In this document: positions 41,486-55,893 of the stretch, piece after piece | Layout: each line of letters opens with the position of its first letter | Position numbering within the stretch: the first letter of the stretch is position 1 | Assembly (NCBI RefSeq): GCF_029589495.1 | Contig: NZ_JAAIVF010000002.1 | Coordinates: 434,001 to 498,000 of the forward strand | Direction: 5' to 3' | Length of the DNA: 64,000 bases | DNA from: Speluncibacter jeojiensis | Lineage (GTDB): Bacteria > Actinomycetota > Actinomycetes > Mycobacteriales > Mycobacteriaceae | Notes under the pieces: generated by a model | Database searches by the model: none | Told to the model about the DNA's origin: nothing | What the model saw: only the letters and a program-made list of their open reading frames with translations | Program-made: the position numbers and the translations under genes

Positions 41486-43169
41486 CCGGGTTGTCGGACG
41501 GATCAGTCGAGGTGACCAGGATCGCGAAGGCCAGGTCGCCGCGGGTGCCGATCAGCCAGCTGGGCGGATTCTGCGTGTTGCCGGCCTCGCCGACCAGCGC
41601 GTTGACGCCGGGGTACTGGTTGAGCTGACTCAACGCGCCGTTCGCGACCGAGTCGCGCATGCGGGCGCGCATCCGATCCAGCGCCGGCTGGGCCAGCTGG
41701 GTCGGGCTCTGGTCCGCCGTGCCCGGCTTTCCGTTGATCAGCATCGGCATCGGGATGGACCCCTTACCGATCGTGGCCGCCGCCACCGCCATGCCGAACG
41801 GGGTCGCGGTGATCTCGCTGTTGGGGTCGGTCTTGCCGGTCTGCGCGGTCAGTGCCGGCACGGTGAAGTCCACGCCCAGGCCGAGCTGCCTGGCGAAACT
41901 GCGCGCCGAGTCGGCCGGGCCGGGATCCGCGCACTTCTTGTCGGAGACCGGTCGGTCCTCACCCTGCCCGCCCTGGGCCGAGTTCGGCGTGGCGTGGCCC
42001 GCGTTGACGTTGTCTGCGCAGCCGGGTGCGGCCGGCGCAGGTCCGGCGGCCTCGTGGAGGGCGTCGAAGACCAGGCCGGGCGCGTACTGGCCGGTGAAGG
42101 CGATCGGCCCCTGCGCATCGGCCTGGTTGTTCTGGGCGACCGCGAGGATCGCACCCGTCGACGGCTGCATCGCCACCAGCACGGCGGGCGTCCCGACCGA
42201 GGCCACCGCGTTCTCGGCCGCGAACTGCAGCGGCGAGTCCAGCGTGGTCGGCACGTCCGGCGGCGGCGGCCCCTGGAAGCCGGCCACCTGGGACACACTG
42301 CCGTTCTGGTGGTTGATCAGCACCGCCCAGCCGGCGGTCGCGTCGCGGCTCTGCTGCCAGTAGGTCTTGACGCCGTCGAGCGCGGGCGAGGACAGGATGC
42401 CGCTGACCGGGATCAGCTGCGGTCCCTGCTGCACGACCACACCCGGGACCGCGCGGATCCGGTCACCGAGGATCGCGAAGTCGCCGTCGCGCAGCGACAC
42501 CGCGGTGATCGGCTTGCCCTTCGAGTCGGCCAGCTCCTGCTGCAACGACTGCGCGGTGATCAGCGGGGCGACCGGCACGAGGATGTTGGCCAGCTCGGTG
42601 GTCGAGGCGACCGGATCCGGCATGTGCGCGGGATCGAGCAGCACCTTGTTGATGGTCTGCTCGGTGAGGATGGGTGCGTTGGTCCGATCGAGCACCTTCG
42701 GCGCCGCCGCGTCGGTGCGCACCTCGTGGACGGTGTCGCCGGGCGCCAGCGAGGGCGCCAGCACCTGCGGGGACCAGGACACCCGCCACCCGATCGAGAG
42801 CTGCGTGAGCTGCCCGTCGGTCGTGTACTTCCACTGCCGTCCCTGCCCGAAGTCCCAGTCGGCACTGAGGCTGAAACTGCCGGTGTTCCCACCGGTGGGC
42901 GCCACCTGTTCCACCTGATAATTCGTGTTCTTCGGCGCCAACCCGTCGATCAGCTGCTGGATCACCGGTTGCGCGGCGGACGGCGTGTCCGTCATCGCGG
43001 CCGCAGCCTTGACGTCGTGCCGGTTCAAAGCGGAGACGAAATCCGCCACTGCCTGTTGAGAGGTCGACGTGCCGGATCCGCATGCGGTGAGCGTGACAGC
43101 CAACATCGCGATCACCAGCAGTGCCGCAGGGGGCACCGCGCTTCCGACCCGCCGAGCCAAGCGATGCAT
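41442..43169 (-). CDS. PBP-lipo (Rv2864c-like) transpeptidase homologue lacking catalytic residues
   Basis: 575 residues from ATG 43169. Lipoprotein signal AALLVIAMLAVTLTACGSG (lipobox LTAC), an NTF2-like N-terminal domain (VADFVSALNRHDVKAAAAMT) and a dimerisation domain (VLDRTNAPILTEQTINKVLL) lead into a class B PBP transpeptidase fold. The SxxK motif position (YAPGLVFDAL, expected PGSTFK) has Leu366 and Asp369 instead of Ser and Lys. The KTG position reads GEAGN (around Glu528). It therefore cannot acylate as a normal PBP and is probably a scaffold in wall synthesis. It has no frameshift or stop. Confidence 0.8.
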   Translation of the reverse strand: MHRLARRVGSAVPPAALLVIAMLAVTLTACGSGTSTSQQAVADFVSALNRHDVKAAAAMTDTPSAAQPVIQQLIDGLAPKNTNYQVEQVAPTGGNTGSFSLSADWDFGQGRQWKYTTDGQLTQLSIGWRVSWSPQVLAPSLAPGDTVHEVRTDAAAPKVLDRTNAPILTEQTINKVLLDPAHMPDPVASTTELANILVPVAPLITAQSLQQELADSKGKPITAVSLRDGDFAILGDRIRAVPGVVVQQGPQLIPVSGILSSPALDGVKTYWQQSRDATAGWAVLINHQNGSVSQVAGFQGPPPPDVPTTLDSPLQFAAENAVASVGTPAVLVAMQPSTGAILAVAQNNQADAQGPIAFTGQYAPGLVFDALHEAAGPAPAAPGCADNVNAGHATPNSAQGGQGEDRPVSDKKCADPGPADSARSFARQLGLGVDFTVPALTAQTGKTDPNSEITATPFGMAVAAATIGKGSIPMPMLINGKPGTADQSPTQLAQPALDRMRARMRDSVANGALSQLNQYPGVNALVGEAGNTQNPPSWLIGTRGDLAFAILVTSTDPSDNPVIVANQFLRPNQPG

Positions 43170-43320
43170 CCCCACCCGGCCAATTGTGCCCTGCCACCCC
43201 CGAGTTCGTCGCGAGGACGCGGGCAACTGCTCATATCAATTCGGTTGCCGTCAATTCCGCGCCGCATCTACCATCTGTTTTCACACTTTTGACGATCACC
43301 CGAAAGGGGACACCGGCCGA

Positions 43321-43332
43321 TGCTCCGTTAGA
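43321..43332 (+). other. Possible three-codon leader ORF (MLR) of the ABC-F gene
   Basis: ATG-CTC-CGT-TAG lies 79 bases before the ABC-F start codon, with AAAGGGG about a dozen bases upstream. A hairpin-forming CGACCG-TTC-CGGTCG follows at 43336-43350. Very short leader ORFs ending in Leu-Arg can stall drug-bound ribosomes ahead of resistance genes, so an attenuator is plausible but unproven. Confidence 0.35.
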
Positions 43333-43410
43333 GGTTTCGCCGTCGACCGTTCCGGTCGTCGATCGCATTGCGTCGACACCGCCGCGACAACAACCTCCAG
43401 GAGCACTCCC

Positions 43411-45009
<1,599 letters not shown>

Positions 45010-45714
45010 CCGCACCGAAACGCCGGGGCAGCAATTGCGGAGGCCATTCCGGGAAATACAAGATCGAATATCGAAGTGCCCGGATGGCGAGAAGCGCTCG
45101 GCGATCTTCGCTCGGCGCGCAGCAGGAGATCGATCCCGCGACACCGCCCTTCGCACACCCGGACGCGGACGGGCGGCCTCCCCCGTGGGCACAACCGCCG
45201 GCTCCGCGAAAGCTACTGGCGCGTAACAAAATGCTACTGATCAGTACGTTATAAGTTACCCAACGGTACGAATTCAAAGACGATTCACAACGCGTTCACC
45301 CGGACATGAAACATGCTGTGCCCGAACAGCTTCCATGCACGTTTGCGACCACTCGCCGACATCTCCGGACAGACGTCCGATTCGGGACATGACAAGGCCG
45401 CGCGATTCCTGCATGCTGAACTTCCGAGTGGGTTGTCGGGATGGGCAATCCGGGACGTCCGAGCCTTCAGCGAGCGGGGCCACCGAACAGCGGTTTCGGG
45501 GGTGGTCGCCGCTCGCCGCGGAACGGGTCCCGGGCCAACACATCGAGGCGTTTCCGGAAGCGGATGCGCCACGGCCGCCGTCCGCAGTCTCGTGTTCGTC
45601 ACGGTGCGGATCTCACAGTCGATTGTGAGTGACCACGACCGCGCTCAGGACGATTCATGACGGGTCACCAAATGGTGATGCGAATTGACTTTTCAAGGAC
45701 GGTGGAGCGAAACG
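45010..45714. other. 705-base gap without a convincing gene, with dyads
   Basis: No reading frame here looks like protein; those open are Arg/Ser/Pro-rich. Structures seen: TACTGATCAGTA (45235-45246), a perfect 12-bp palindrome flanked by GTAAC (45223-45227) and GTTAC (45255-45259); CTCACA-N6-TGTGAG (45612-45629); and TCACCAaaTGGTGA (45665-45678). The AT-rich block at 45220-45300 looks like a promoter region. Whether it serves an RNA or a long leader of the carboxylase gene cannot be told. Confidence 0.5.
45665..45678. promoter_or_regulatory. 14-bp palindrome before the acyl-CoA carboxylase gene
   Basis: TCACCA-AA-TGGTGA is a perfect dyad whose right arm ends 36 bases before the carboxylase ATG. 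It is a plausible repressor site for a lipid-responsive regulator; no regulator gene is adjacent. Confidence 0.45.
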
Positions 45715-51219
<5,505 letters not shown>

Positions 51220-51229
51220 CAACTCCCCA

Positions 51230-51275
51230 CCACGAACGGCGCCATCGGAATTCGTTCCGGTGGCGCCGTTCGTGG
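51230..51275 (+). terminator. Strong terminator after the carboxylase gene
   Basis: CCACGAACGGCGCCA (51230-51244) pairs perfectly with TGGCGCCGTTCGTGG (51261-51275), a 15-bp stem beginning ten bases after the stop codon. The following 124 bases up to the exporter stop hold nothing recognisable. Confidence 0.8.
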
Positions 51276-51399
51276 CTGCACAGGTCGTTTCATGGTGCGC
51301 GGCGCCGGTCGAGCCACGACCGGACCCCGACCAGCAGGCACCCCAGGGTGCACCTGAACACCGCCTGCACCCGCGGGTCCCGCAGGGCGTCTGTGCGGG

Positions 51400-52833
51400 T
51401 CATCGGGCGGACACCCGCTCCGGCTCAGATGCCGGGGCTCCGGACCGCAGCGTGACCGCGGCCAGGACCGCGCCGGCGACGGCGAGCACCGCGGCGGTGA
51501 CGAACGCGGCCGAGAACCCGTCGGTCAGGCCGGTCAGGTCGCCGACCGCATCGGTGCCGGCGAGCGCGGCGACCGCGGTCGCCACCGCGAGCCCCAACGC
51601 CGATCCCAGCTGATAGCTGGTGTTCACGATCCCCGAGGCCAGTCCACCCTCCTCCGGACGTGCGCTGGAGATCGCCGTGCCCAGCGACGGGATGAACGCG
51701 AGGGCCATGCCGAGCGCACTCACCAGCGAGGCCGGCAGGACGTCGACGAGGAAGTTGCCGTCGGGGCGCACCAGCGAGAGCCGGCCCAGCCCCAGCGCGA
51801 GCAGCAGCAGGCCCGCCACGACCAGCGGCTTCGGCCCGAACCGCGCGATCAGCCGCGGTGCCACCAGGACCATGACGATCATGATCAGCGCCGTCATCGG
51901 GATCAGCGCGGCGCCGCTGGGGAACGCCGAGAGTCCCAGCACCTGCTGCAGGTACAGGTTCAGGAAGAACCACATCGGGATCCACGCGGCGCCGAGCAGG
52001 AACTGGGCGAGGTTCGCGGCGCCCAGGTTCGGTGTGCGGAAGATCGCCAACCGCACCAGCGGTGCGCGGCGGCGCGCCTGGATCACCAGGAACGCGGCCA
52101 GCAGGACCGCCGCGACCACGAGGGTCACCCCGGTCGCCGCCGATCCCCAGCCGACCTGCGGCGCCCGGACGATTCCGTACACGGCCGCACCGATGCCGGC
52201 GGTGACGGTCGCGGCGCCGAGCACGTCGACCCCACCGGACGCCGCTCCCCGACCACCCGGCAGCAGCACCGGGGCCGCCGCCAGGGCCAGCACTGCGAAG
52301 GGGATGTTGACGAAGAACACCCACGACCACGAGGCGTACTCGGTGAGCAGCCCGCCGAGGAAGACCCCCGCGGTCCCGCCGGCCGGGGCGGCGGCGCCGT
52401 AGACGGCGAGCGCCCGGGTCAGCTCACGCGGGCTCGCCCCGAACAGCGTCATCAGTAGCGTCAACGCCGACGGAGCGATCATGGCCGCGCCGGCACCCTG
52501 CACGGCCCGGCCGACGAGCTCGACCGGCACGTTCGCGGCGAATCCCGCGACCGCGGACCCGACCAGCAGGATCAGCCAGCCCAGGCCGAACATCCGGCGC
52601 GCGCCGAACAGGTCCGAGAGCCTGCCGCCGAGCAGCAACAGTCCGCCGAACACGACGACGTAGGCGTTGAACACCCAAGTGAGGTTCTCCTGGGTGAAGC
52701 CGAGGTCGTCCGCCATCCGCGGCAGCGCCACCCCGATGATCGACGTGTCCATGATGACCATGAACTGCGCAAGCGCGATCAACGCCAGCGCCAGCCACTT
52801 TCGCGATCTTCCGAGACTTCGTTTCTGAACCAT
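51400..52833 (-). CDS. MFS exporter, DHA2 (14-TM) drug family
   Basis: 477 residues from ATG 52833, with AGGAG eight bases upstream. Fourteen membrane segments; motif A is GGRLSDLFGARRMFGLGW, motif C-like GAAAPAGGTAGVFLGGLLTE, and motif D1-like FMVIMDTSIIGVALPRMADD. It exports drugs or other organic cations with protons. The promoter region it shares with the divergent His-rich protein gene holds three CsoR-like metal operators, suggesting metal- or thiol-stress control. It resembles the exporter at 53920-55368. Confidence 0.85.
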   Translation of the reverse strand: MVQKRSLGRSRKWLALALIALAQFMVIMDTSIIGVALPRMADDLGFTQENLTWVFNAYVVVFGGLLLLGGRLSDLFGARRMFGLGWLILLVGSAVAGFAANVPVELVGRAVQGAGAAMIAPSALTLLMTLFGASPRELTRALAVYGAAAPAGGTAGVFLGGLLTEYASWSWVFFVNIPFAVLALAAAPVLLPGGRGAASGGVDVLGAATVTAGIGAAVYGIVRAPQVGWGSAATGVTLVVAAVLLAAFLVIQARRRAPLVRLAIFRTPNLGAANLAQFLLGAAWIPMWFFLNLYLQQVLGLSAFPSGAALIPMTALIMIVMVLVAPRLIARFGPKPLVVAGLLLLALGLGRLSLVRPDGNFLVDVLPASLVSALGMALAFIPSLGTAISSARPEEGGLASGIVNTSYQLGSALGLAVATAVAALAGTDAVGDLTGLTDGFSAAFVTAAVLAVAGAVLAAVTLRSGAPASEPERVSAR

Positions 52834-52891
52834 CCCGATCACTCCTGACTCGCCGGTGGCGATCGCGGCTCGATCACCATGATCGAGATGT

Positions 52892-52908
52892 ATACCCCCG
52901 CCGGGTAT
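52892..52908. promoter_or_regulatory. CsoR-type operator 1
   Basis: ATACCC-CCGCC-GGGTAT, 6-bp arms in a G/C-tract dyad of the form bound by CsoR/RcnR-family copper or persulfide sensors. Lies nearest the exporter start. Confidence 0.6.
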
Positions 52909-52940
52909 CTAGGGCAAGCTTTTCGACAGGGTTGCGCCAC

Positions 52941-52956
52941 ATACCGCAGGGGGGTA
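52941..52956. promoter_or_regulatory. CsoR-type operator 2 (degenerate)
   Basis: ATACCGCAGGGGGGTAC carries a GGTAC/ATACC pair around a G-tract. It is less symmetric than its two neighbours but has the same layout, about halfway between them. Confidence 0.4.
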
Positions 52957-52975
52957 CTTTCCACTCATCGAGTTG

Positions 52976-52992
52976 ATACCCCACTGGGGTAT
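52976..52992. promoter_or_regulatory. CsoR-type operator 3
   Basis: ATACCCC-ACT-GGGGTAT is a perfect 7-bp-arm dyad ending 25 bases before the His-rich protein start. It is the best of the three sites. Confidence 0.65.
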
Positions 52993-53017
52993 TGCGAACC
53001 GACCACAGGAGGCAGTC

Positions 53018-53851
53018 ATGACCACCGCCCACGCCGCCCACCATCACGCCGCAGCCCTCGTCCCCGGCGGATTGCAGGTCGCCGAGCAGGGCTACGCGCT
53101 CTCGGAGATCACCGCGCCGGCCACGGCGAACGAGCCCGGCGCACTGAGCTTCCGGATCCTCGACGCCGCCGGCGTCCCGGTCACCGCCTTCGACGAGCAG
53201 CACGAGAAGGAGCTGCACCTGATCGTCGTCCGCACCGACACCAGCGGATTCCGGCACGTGCACCCGGTCCTGGCCGACGACGGCACCTGGTCGATCGACT
53301 GGACCTGGGCGCACGCCGGCAGCTACCGGGTGTTCGCGGACATCCACCCCACCGGCGGTCCCGCGCTGACGCTGACCCGCACGGTCGACGTCGCGGGCGC
53401 ACTCGAGCCCACCCCGCTGCCGGCACCCTCGCGCACCACCGAGGTGGACGGCTACCGCGTCGCGCTCGCGGGAGACCTGGCCACCGCCGGCGGCCCACTG
53501 ACGCTGTCGGTGAGCCGCGACGGCCGGCCCGTGACCGACCTGCAGCCGTACCTCGGCGCCTATGGACACCTGGTGGCGTTGCGCGCCGGCGACCTGGCCT
53601 ACCTCCACGTCCACCCGCAGGGCGAGCCCGGCGACGGGGTCACCCCGGCCGGCCCCGACATCACCTTCCACGCGCAGGCGCCGAGCGTCGGAACCTACCG
53701 GCTGTTCCTCGACTTCCAGCACGAGAACACCGTCCGGACAGCCGAATTCACGGTGGCGGTCGGCGGGGCGCCGGAACACGCCGACCACGCCCCGCACGTC
53801 GGCCACGACCACCTCGGCGCACATGCGGGACACGGCGCGCACCACCACTGA
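53018..53851 (+). CDS. His-rich metal-binding beta-sandwich protein
   Basis: 277 residues from ATG 53018, with AGGAGG upstream. His clusters lie at both ends (TTAHAAHHHAAAL; EHADHAPHVGHDHLGAHAGH then GAHHH), and two beta-sandwich domains lie between (VTAFDEQHEKELHLIVVRTD then FRHVHPVLADDGTWSI; AYLHVHPQGEPGDG). The HVHP repeats are typical of secreted copper-handling proteins of actinobacteria, but no signal peptide or membrane anchor is present here. Three CsoR-type sites precede it, so copper-induced expression and copper buffering are likely. A convergent terminator follows. Confidence 0.7.
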   Translation: MTTAHAAHHHAAALVPGGLQVAEQGYALSEITAPATANEPGALSFRILDAAGVPVTAFDEQHEKELHLIVVRTDTSGFRHVHPVLADDGTWSIDWTWAHAGSYRVFADIHPTGGPALTLTRTVDVAGALEPTPLPAPSRTTEVDGYRVALAGDLATAGGPLTLSVSRDGRPVTDLQPYLGAYGHLVALRAGDLAYLHVHPQGEPGDGVTPAGPDITFHAQAPSVGTYRLFLDFQHENTVRTAEFTVAVGGAPEHADHAPHVGHDHLGAHAGHGAHHH

Positions 53852-53862
53852 ACGCGAACGGC

Positions 53863-53901
53863 AGTGGTCCCGACCCCCCCCCAGTGGGGGCCGGGACCAC
53901 T
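53863..53901. terminator. Bidirectional terminator between His-rich and exporter genes
   Basis: AGTGGTCCCG (53863-53872) pairs with CGGGACCACT (53892-53901), with further C-run/G-run pairing inside the loop. It lies between converging genes. Confidence 0.75.
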
Positions 53902-53919
53902 CCCGCCCTCGCGCCCGGC

Positions 53920-55368
53920 TCACCGCCGGCGCACGATCACCCCGATCGTCGCCACCAGCGCGGTCACGGTCAGCGCCGAGACCACCGCGACCGCCGGGAT
54001 CATCCCCGGGATCAGTGCGCCCGCGGTCGGGCGGCCGGCGCTGCCGAGGATCGCGGTCGTCACGGCCAGCATCACCGCGCCGCCGAGCTGGATGCTGGTG
54101 TTGACCAGCCCCGAGGCCAGGCCCTGCTCGTCGTCGTCGACGCCGGCGGTGGCCTGCGAGTTGACGGCAGGGAAGCACAGCGCGAACCCGACGCCGAGCA
54201 GGATGATCGTCGGCAGCAGGAAGGCCGCGTAGCCCATGCCCGGCTGCACCCGCAGGAACAGCAGGTAGCCGATCACGAAGGCGGCCAGTCCCACCGCGAT
54301 CATCAGCGGTGTCGGCACCCGGTCGAGGACCTTGTCCATCTTGGTGGCACTGGCCACGACTATCAGTCCGGCGGGCAGGAAGCCGAGCGCCATCGCGAGC
54401 GGCGACCACTGCAGCGAGTCCTGCAGGTACAGCGTCACCACGAACTGGAAGGCGACGTATCCGCCGAACATCGCCATTCCGGCCAGGTTGGCGTGCACCA
54501 GGCGCACCGACCGCAGGATCCCCAACCGCAGCAACGGGTGCGCGTGCCTACGCTCGACCGCCACGAACGCGGCCAGCAGCACCGCCGCGGCCACCAGCAG
54601 GCCGACCGTGCTGCCGGAACCCCAGCCGGCCTGCGGCGCCTGCACCACCGCGTAGACGAACACCAGCAGCGAACCGGTGCTGGTCAGCGCGCCGAGCACG
54701 TCGAAGTGTGCGAGCCGGAAGCCCTGGCCGGCCGCGCGGGGTACCACCTTGAGCCCGACCGCGAGCAGTACCAGAGCCACCGGACCAGGGAACAACAGCG
54801 TTGCGCGCCAGCTCAATTCGGTCAGCAGGCCGCCGAACACGAGCCCGAGCGAGAAGCCGCTGGCACCGCAGACCGTGTAGATGCTCAGCGCCTTGTTGCG
54901 GGCCGGACCCTCCGCGAAGGTCGTGGTGATGATCGACAGGCCCGCCGGCACCGTGAAGGCCGCCGCCACGCCCTTGACAAAGCGCAACGCGATGATCAGC
55001 AGGTCGACGTCGACCAGCGCAGTGGCGACCGAGGCCAGCCCGAAGACCGCCAGCGCGCTCAGGAACACCGATCGCCGGCCGATCAGGTCGCTGGCGCGAC
55101 CGCCGAGCAGCAGCAGCCCGCCGTAGCCGAGCACGTAACCGCTGACGATCCACTGCAACTGGGCCTGGCCCATGTGCAGATCTGCACCGATCGAAGGCAG
55201 TGCGACGCCGACCATCGAGACGTCCAGTCCGTCGAGGAACAATGCGCCGCACAGCACGACCAACAGCAGCCAGATCCGCCGGCTCCATCCGGTGGCGGTG
55301 CCGACGGTCGCGTGGATGTCCGGCGCGAGGTGTGACGCCCGCAGCGGGGCCTGAGTGGTTGTGGTCAT
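53920..55368 (-). CDS. MFS exporter, DHA2 (14-TM) drug family
   Basis: 482 residues with 14 membrane segments: LFLDGLDVSMVGVALPSIGA (motif D1 region), GYGGLLLLGGRASDLIGRRS (motif A), LSIYTVCGASGFSLGLVFGG (motif C region). It is likely a proton-driven multidrug exporter. It is divergent from a MarR gene with a dense operator array between them, the usual repressor/exporter arrangement. The ending VVSALTVTALVATIGVIVRRR is a final helix with a basic tail. Confidence 0.85.
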   Translation of the reverse strand: MTTTTQAPLRASHLAPDIHATVGTATGWSRRIWLLLVVLCGALFLDGLDVSMVGVALPSIGADLHMGQAQLQWIVSGYVLGYGGLLLLGGRASDLIGRRSVFLSALAVFGLASVATALVDVDLLIIALRFVKGVAAAFTVPAGLSIITTTFAEGPARNKALSIYTVCGASGFSLGLVFGGLLTELSWRATLLFPGPVALVLLAVGLKVVPRAAGQGFRLAHFDVLGALTSTGSLLVFVYAVVQAPQAGWGSGSTVGLLVAAAVLLAAFVAVERRHAHPLLRLGILRSVRLVHANLAGMAMFGGYVAFQFVVTLYLQDSLQWSPLAMALGFLPAGLIVVASATKMDKVLDRVPTPLMIAVGLAAFVIGYLLFLRVQPGMGYAAFLLPTIILLGVGFALCFPAVNSQATAGVDDDEQGLASGLVNTSIQLGGAVMLAVTTAILGSAGRPTAGALIPGMIPAVAVVSALTVTALVATIGVIVRRR

Positions 55369-55382
55369 GCGGGAAACATTAG

Positions 55383-55451
55383 ATGCATACGCATTAAATG
55401 CACAAGCATAATATTTAGATGCATATTATGCGGTCGCATCTGCTAAGATGC
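55383..55451. promoter_or_regulatory. Phased ATGC-N4-GCAT operator array (MarR)
   Basis: Perfect ATGC-N4-GCAT sites lie at 55383-55394, 55398-55409 and 55428-55439. A degenerate copy (ATTT-N4-GCAT) sits at 55413-55424, so all four are 15 bp apart. GCATCT-GCTA-AGATGC (55436-55451) overlaps the last. The array fills the exporter/MarR intergenic region. Confidence 0.7.
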
Positions 55452-55455
55452 GGCC

Positions 55456-55887
55456 ATGAACGCCCGCACCGTCAGCCCGGTCGACGACGACGCCCTGGCC
55501 GCGTCGTGGCACGAGGTGATGGGGCGCTATCACCGGCTGACCTGTGCGTTGGACCGCGCCCTCGGGTCGGCGCACGGGCTGAGCTCCAGCGAGTTCGACG
55601 TGCTCGAGCAGCTGTACACGCACGACGAGCCGAAGATGAAGATGGCGACGCTCGCGGAGCTGGTGCACCTGAGTCAGAGCGCGCTGTCCCGGCTCGTGTC
55701 CCGCCTGGAGAAGGACGGCCTGCTCGCCCGCAACGTGTGCACCACGGATCGGCGTGCGATGTGGACCAGCCTCACCGACGCCGGCCGCCGCCGCTACGAG
55801 GAGGCCCGGCCCACCCATCGCAGCACACTGCGCGCCGACGTCGCGGTGTGCACCGCGGACGCGGCCTTCACCTGCGACGGCCGCTGA
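55456..55887 (+). CDS. MarR-family repressor
   Basis: 143 residues with the MarR winged HTH: LSSSEFDVLEQLYTHDEPKM, then MATLAELVHLSQSALSRLVS and RLEKDGLLARNVCTTDRRAM (recognition helix and wing with the DRR signature). The ending CTADAAFTCDGR carries two Cys, which could sense oxidants or metals. The divergent exporter gene and the ATGC-N4-GCAT array 5-75 bases upstream indicate that it represses both genes. It is convergent with the decarboxylase gene, six bases between stops. Confidence 0.87.
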   Translation: MNARTVSPVDDDALAASWHEVMGRYHRLTCALDRALGSAHGLSSSEFDVLEQLYTHDEPKMKMATLAELVHLSQSALSRLVSRLEKDGLLARNVCTTDRRAMWTSLTDAGRRRYEEARPTHRSTLRADVAVCTADAAFTCDGR

Positions 55888-55893
55888 CGCGCC

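Noticed and set aside
45612-45629. CRP/GlxR-like site upstream of the carboxylase gene
   Set aside because: The arms are in the order CTCACA-N6-TGTGAG; a CRP/GlxR site needs TGTGA-N6-TCACA, so it is only a generic dyad.
45313-45660. 115-residue ORF in the 705-base gap
   Set aside because: No ribosome site, Arg/Ser-rich, no recognisable pattern, and alternative frames are equally open.
51260-51613. Short plus-strand ORF after the carboxylase gene
   Set aside because: It begins inside the terminator hairpin and overlaps the exporter gene antisense.
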